Part shown: piece by piece, positions 4,436-7,196 of the stretch
Position numbering within the stretch: position 1 is the first letter of the stretch
Layout: each line of letters begins with the position of its first letter
Made by a program: the position numbers and the translations under genes
Notes under the pieces: generated by a model
What the model was told of the DNA's origin: nothing
Databases searched by the model: none
What the model saw: only the letters and a program-made list of their open reading frames with translations
Assembly: GCA_947303225.1 (NCBI GenBank)
Contig: CAMYXG010000059.1
Span: forward strand, 1 to 7,196
Source: an uncultured Caryophanales bacterium
GTDB lineage: Bacteria > Bacillota_I > Bacilli_A > RF39 > UBA660
Direction: 5' to 3'
Length of the DNA stretch: 7,196 bases

Positions 4436-6568
4436 CTATCTTTCAATTTCTACTAATTCGTAGACTTCTATGATATCTCCTTCTTTATAATCTTGACAAT
4501 TTTCTAGAGTAATACCACAATCCATATCTTTTTTTACTTCTTTTACTACGTCTTTTTCATGTTGAAGAGTATTAATTGCTCCATTATATACTATAATATC
4601 ATCTCTTATGATACGTGCTTTACTATTATGTTTGATATTTCCACTTGTTACATGACATCCTGCAATTAATCCAACTTTAGAAAATTTAAATAGTTGTCTT
4701 ATTTCGGCTGTTCCTATTACTTTTTCTTCAAATTCAGGATCTAGCATTCCTTTCATTGCTTTTTCCATATCTTCTACTACTTTATAGATAATATCATATG
4801 TTTTAATCTCGATTCCATATTGTTTTGCTGTATCTACTGTTGCATTTGAGGCACGCACATTAAATCCAATGATTATTGCGTTGGATGCACTTGCTAAAAC
4901 GACATCACTTTCTGTTATAGCTCCAACTCCTCCACGAATAACAGATACTTTTACTCCTTCAACATCAATTTTTTCTAAAGCATTTTTTACTGCTTCTAAG
5001 GAACCATTAACATCTGCTTTCAATACTACCTTAATTTCTTTTTGTCCTTCTTTTATTTTTCCAAATAAATCTTCTAATGTCATACCACTAAAGTTTGTAT
5101 CTTGCTCTCTAGAACGAAGGGCTCTTTCGGTAGCAATCTCTTTTGCTTGTTTTTCAGATTCAAAAGCCATGAATTTATCCCCGGCACTTGGTACTTCTGA
5201 AATACCAGTTACTTCTACTGGAGTAGATGGTCCTGCTTCTACAATATTTTGACCTTTATCATTTTTTAGTGTTCTTACTTTTCCTGCATAGTTTCCAATT
5301 ACAATTGGATCTCCTAGTCGAAGAGTTCCATTTTGAATTAATAAGGTGGCAATTGAACCAACCTTAGAATCTTTTCTTGCTTCAACTACTGCACCTGATG
5401 CATAACGTGATGGATTCGCTTTATATTCTTGCATTTCTGCTACTAAAAGGATATTTTCTAATAAATTTTCTACTCCTTCACCAGTAGCTGCTGAAATCTT
5501 ATTGACAATTATATCTCCACCCCATTCTTCTGGAGTAAGACCATTTTCTACAAGTCCTGTCATTACTCTTTCAATATTTGCTTCTGGCTTATCTATTTTA
5601 TTAATCGCAACAATGATTGGTACTCCAGCTGCTTTAGCATGATCAATTGCTTCTTTTGTTTGAGGCATGATTCCATCGTCTGCAGCAACGATAATAATAA
5701 CAATATCAGTTATTTGAGCACCTCTTGCACGCATTTCTGTAAATGCTGCATGTCCTGGAGTATCAATAAATGTAATAACTTTGTCATTACAAGTAACAGA
5801 ATAGGCTCCTATTGCTTGAGTAATTCCACCTGCTTCTCCACTAACTACATTACTATTTCTAATATAGTCTAAAAGAGTTGTTTTTCCATGATCAACGTGA
5901 CCCATAATCGTTACAACAGGTGGTCTTTCTTGTAAATCTTCTTCTCTATCTTCAATTTCGTAACTCTCAAAGTTAGAAATATCTGCTGTTTCTTCTTTCT
6001 TTAATACTTTGTTGTAGTCTGTCACAATAATCTCCACGGTGTCATAATCAAGTGACTGATTTACAGATGCCATTACTCCTAATCCCATGCATTTCTTCAC
6101 TAGTTCTACCGGAGCTATTTCCAATAGATTTGCTAAATCAGTAACCGTCATTCCTTCTTTATATAGAATTACATTTTCATCTTGAGGAGTTTCATTACTT
6201 TGTAATTTTTCACGATGTTTATAAATCTTTTTTCTTTCTTTTAAGAATTCTTTTTTATTATCTACTTTTTTTGCTTGTTTATTTTGTTTTACCTTTGTAA
6301 ATGATGTAGTATCCTCTAAATCAATTTTTGTATTATAAGCTAATTCCTCAGCTTTATCCTCAACCTCTTCTTCTAATCTTCTTTCTTCTTGCTCCTCTAT
6401 ATTTTCTTCATCACTTTCTTCTTCCAAGGCATTATCTAATAGTGTAATACTTACATCATCTAATAATGTATTTTCATCTTCGTATTCAATGCCAATTTCA
6501 TTACATAAAGCTTTAATCTCTTCTAATGTTTTTCCTACATCTTGTGCATAATCTTCCATGGTCATCAT
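4436..6568 (-). CDS. infB: Translation initiation factor IF-2
   Basis: The 710-aa product is a complete, short-form IF-2, the GTPase that delivers initiator fMet-tRNA to the 30S subunit and promotes subunit joining. In order it has a small N-terminal helical domain (about 3-47), an acidic Glu-rich stretch (about 49-75) and a Lys-rich linker. The IF2_N domain follows (about 137-188, EGMTVTDLANLLEIAPVEL), then the G domain from about 215. GTPase motifs are intact: GHVDHGKT (223-230), DTPGH (269-273) and NKID (323-326). The beta-barrel domain, the 500-600 domain with ADVNGSLEAV and the C-terminal fMet-tRNA-binding barrel follow. The ATG at 6568 is preceded by GAGGTG, which overlaps the TGA stop of ylxR; the gap is 11 nt. 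In-frame ATGs at 6565 and 6559 are possible minor starts. The N-terminal linker is shorter than in enteric IF-2. Confidence 0.98.
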   Translation of the reverse strand: MMTMEDYAQDVGKTLEEIKALCNEIGIEYEDENTLLDDVSITLLDNALEEESDEENIEEQEERRLEEEVEDKAEELAYNTKIDLEDTTSFTKVKQNKQAKKVDNKKEFLKERKKIYKHREKLQSNETPQDENVILYKEGMTVTDLANLLEIAPVELVKKCMGLGVMASVNQSLDYDTVEIIVTDYNKVLKKEETADISNFESYEIEDREEDLQERPPVVTIMGHVDHGKTTLLDYIRNSNVVSGEAGGITQAIGAYSVTCNDKVITFIDTPGHAAFTEMRARGAQITDIVIIIVAADDGIMPQTKEAIDHAKAAGVPIIVAINKIDKPEANIERVMTGLVENGLTPEEWGGDIIVNKISAATGEGVENLLENILLVAEMQEYKANPSRYASGAVVEARKDSKVGSIATLLIQNGTLRLGDPIVIGNYAGKVRTLKNDKGQNIVEAGPSTPVEVTGISEVPSAGDKFMAFESEKQAKEIATERALRSREQDTNFSGMTLEDLFGKIKEGQKEIKVVLKADVNGSLEAVKNALEKIDVEGVKVSVIRGGVGAITESDVVLASASNAIIIGFNVRASNATVDTAKQYGIEIKTYDIIYKVVEDMEKAMKGMLDPEFEEKVIGTAEIRQLFKFSKVGLIAGCHVTSGNIKHNSKARIIRDDIIVYNGAINTLQHEKDVVKEVKKDMDCGITLENCQDYKEGDIIEVYELVEIER

Positions 6569-6579
6569 GAAGACTCACC

Positions 6580-6843
6580 TCACTTTTCTATTATATTCTT
6601 TATTTCTTCATATACACTGTCCTCTATTTCACATTCTAGTCTTTTTTCTAATATTTTACTTTTTTTTGCACTTTCTAACACACTTAAATCCTTTTTGATA
6701 TAAGCTCCTCTTCCATTACTTTTTCCTGTTTCATCTACTAAGATATCTCCTTCTGGAGTTCTTACTACTCTTAGTAATTCTTTTTTAGGAAGAGATTCTT
6801 TTGTAACAACGCAAGTTCTCATTGGTATTTTTTTTGTTTTCAT
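6580..6843 (-). CDS. ylxR: YlxR family RNA-binding protein (RNase P modulator RnpM)
   Basis: The 87-aa product matches the YlxR family (PF04296) in length and pattern: MRTCVVTKESLPKKELLRVV near the start, then GDILVDETGKSNGRGAYI (32-49) with the diagnostic G-R-G-A-Y, and a Lys-rich helical end. In Bacillus and Clostridioides the protein binds the RNase P RNA and lowers its activity, hence the name RnpM; that role is known for the family and inferred here. Only one of the Cys seen near the start of many homologues is kept, the second position being Thr. The ATG at 6843 follows the nusA stop by 8 nt, with AGAGG overlapping that stop. It is followed directly by infB; the L7Ae-like ylxQ gene usual at this position is missing. 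Confidence 0.93.
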   Translation of the reverse strand: MKTKKIPMRTCVVTKESLPKKELLRVVRTPEGDILVDETGKSNGRGAYIKKDLSVLESAKKSKILEKRLECEIEDSVYEEIKNIIEK

Positions 6844-6851
6844 AAAAACCT

Positions 6852-7196
6852 CTATCTAAAATTAATTCCTGCTTCTCTTGCTTGTTCTGTCGTTTTTATA
6901 TCTATCTTTTTGAATTTTGTTAAACGTGTGGCTAGACGTGCATTTTGTCCTTTTTTACCAATTGCTAGAGAGAAATTATCTCCATCTGCAATTACCATTG
7001 CTTCTAATTTCTTTGGATCTGTAATTGCTACTGTTAAATCCTTTGCAGGAGATAATGCATTTTCAATAAACACAGCTGGGTCAGAATCATAACGAACAAC
7101 ATCTAATTTTTCTCCATGTAATTCTTCTATAATTCTAGCAATTCTGCTTCCTTTTTCTCCAATACATGCACCTATTGGATCTACATTAGGATTTTC
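6852..7196 (-). CDS. nusA: Transcription termination/antitermination factor NusA, C-terminal part, cut by window edge
   Basis: The frame enters from the window edge and runs 114 codons to TAG at 6852-6854. It covers the end of the S1-KH region of NusA: DPIGACIGEKGSRIARIIEE is the first KH domain with its G-E-K-G loop, EKLDVVRYDSDPAVFIENAL follows, and FSLAIGKKGQNARLATRL is the second KH domain with G-K-K-G. NusA binds RNA polymerase and nascent RNA and modulates pausing, termination and antitermination. The protein ends soon after KH2 (AREAGINFR), so it lacks the C-terminal acidic repeats of enteric NusA, as in other Firmicutes. The true start is outside the window; the GTG at 7073 is internal. 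It heads the visible part of the nusA-ylxR-infB-rbfA operon. Confidence 0.96.
   Translation of the reverse strand, partial: ENPNVDPIGACIGEKGSRIARIIEELHGEKLDVVRYDSDPAVFIENALSPAKDLTVAITDPKKLEAMVIADGDNFSLAIGKKGQNARLATRLTKFKKIDIKTTEQAREAGINFR

Noticed and set aside
4435..4446. TTG start of rbfA at 4446
   Set aside because: It would overlap infB and add MKDS before the family-typical MASIKIERLN start, without a better ribosome site; ATG at 4434 preferred.
4869..5252. Plus-strand open frame of 127 codons opposite infB
   Set aside because: It lies wholly antisense to the well-supported IF-2 gene, has Ser/Thr-rich composition typical of a shadow frame and no independent start signal.
5639..5872. 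Plus-strand open frame of 77 codons opposite the IF-2 G domain
   Set aside because: Antisense to a highly conserved region; the Cys/Ser/Asn-rich translation is an artefact of the opposite strand.
6580..6582. Possible Mycoplasma-type code with TGA as tryptophan
   Set aside because: TGA serves as the stop of ylxR at the expected length and overlaps the infB ribosome site, and the other proteins read normally with the standard code.
6910..7092. Plus-strand open frame of 60 codons opposite nusA
   Set aside because: Antisense to the conserved KH2 coding region, with no separate support.

Overview
The window is a low-GC (roughly 30%), AT-rich bacterial chromosome segment that looks like a Firmicutes/Bacilli-type genome, possibly one of the reduced, mostly uncultured gut lineages. 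Evidence is the minus-strand order nusA-ylxR-infB-rbfA and rpsO-pnp, strong AGGAGG-type Shine-Dalgarno sites, and TGA used as a stop (end of ylxR), which argues against the Mycoplasma code. The lineage is inferred from gene order and protein style, not from a search.

Right part (4081-7196, minus strand): the 3' end of nusA, then ylxR (rnpM), infB and rbfA, tightly packed (gaps of 8, 11 and 1 nt) as one translation/transcription operon. rbfA ends in a long hairpin terminator. The ylxQ gene (between ylxR and infB) and ylxP (between infB and rbfA) of the Bacillus layout are absent here.

Middle part (810-4021): accessory genes where truB-ribF would lie in Bacillus. They are a six-helix membrane protein resembling the VUT/queuosine-precursor transporter family, an unrecognised 215-aa soluble protein, a plus-strand CPBP-family intramembrane protease with all motif residues intact, and a membrane-anchored NlpC/P60-like cysteine hydrolase. 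The hydrolase reading frame is broken at a run of nine A: a 56-codon two-helix start with a perfect Shine-Dalgarno lies just upstream in another frame, and loss of one A would join the two parts into a 346-aa protein. Most of these genes appear to be separate transcription units with an extended -10 promoter and a hairpin terminator that overlaps the stop codon.

Left part (1-810, minus strand): a near-consensus promoter, a roughly 98-nt structured leader (candidate S15 autoregulatory RNA), rpsO with a GTG start, a terminator containing the rpsO stop codon, and the first 118 codons of pnp. I see no tRNA, rRNA, CRISPR array, insertion sequence or defence system. The most unusual items are the A9 frameshift with its fused architecture and the rpsO leader.
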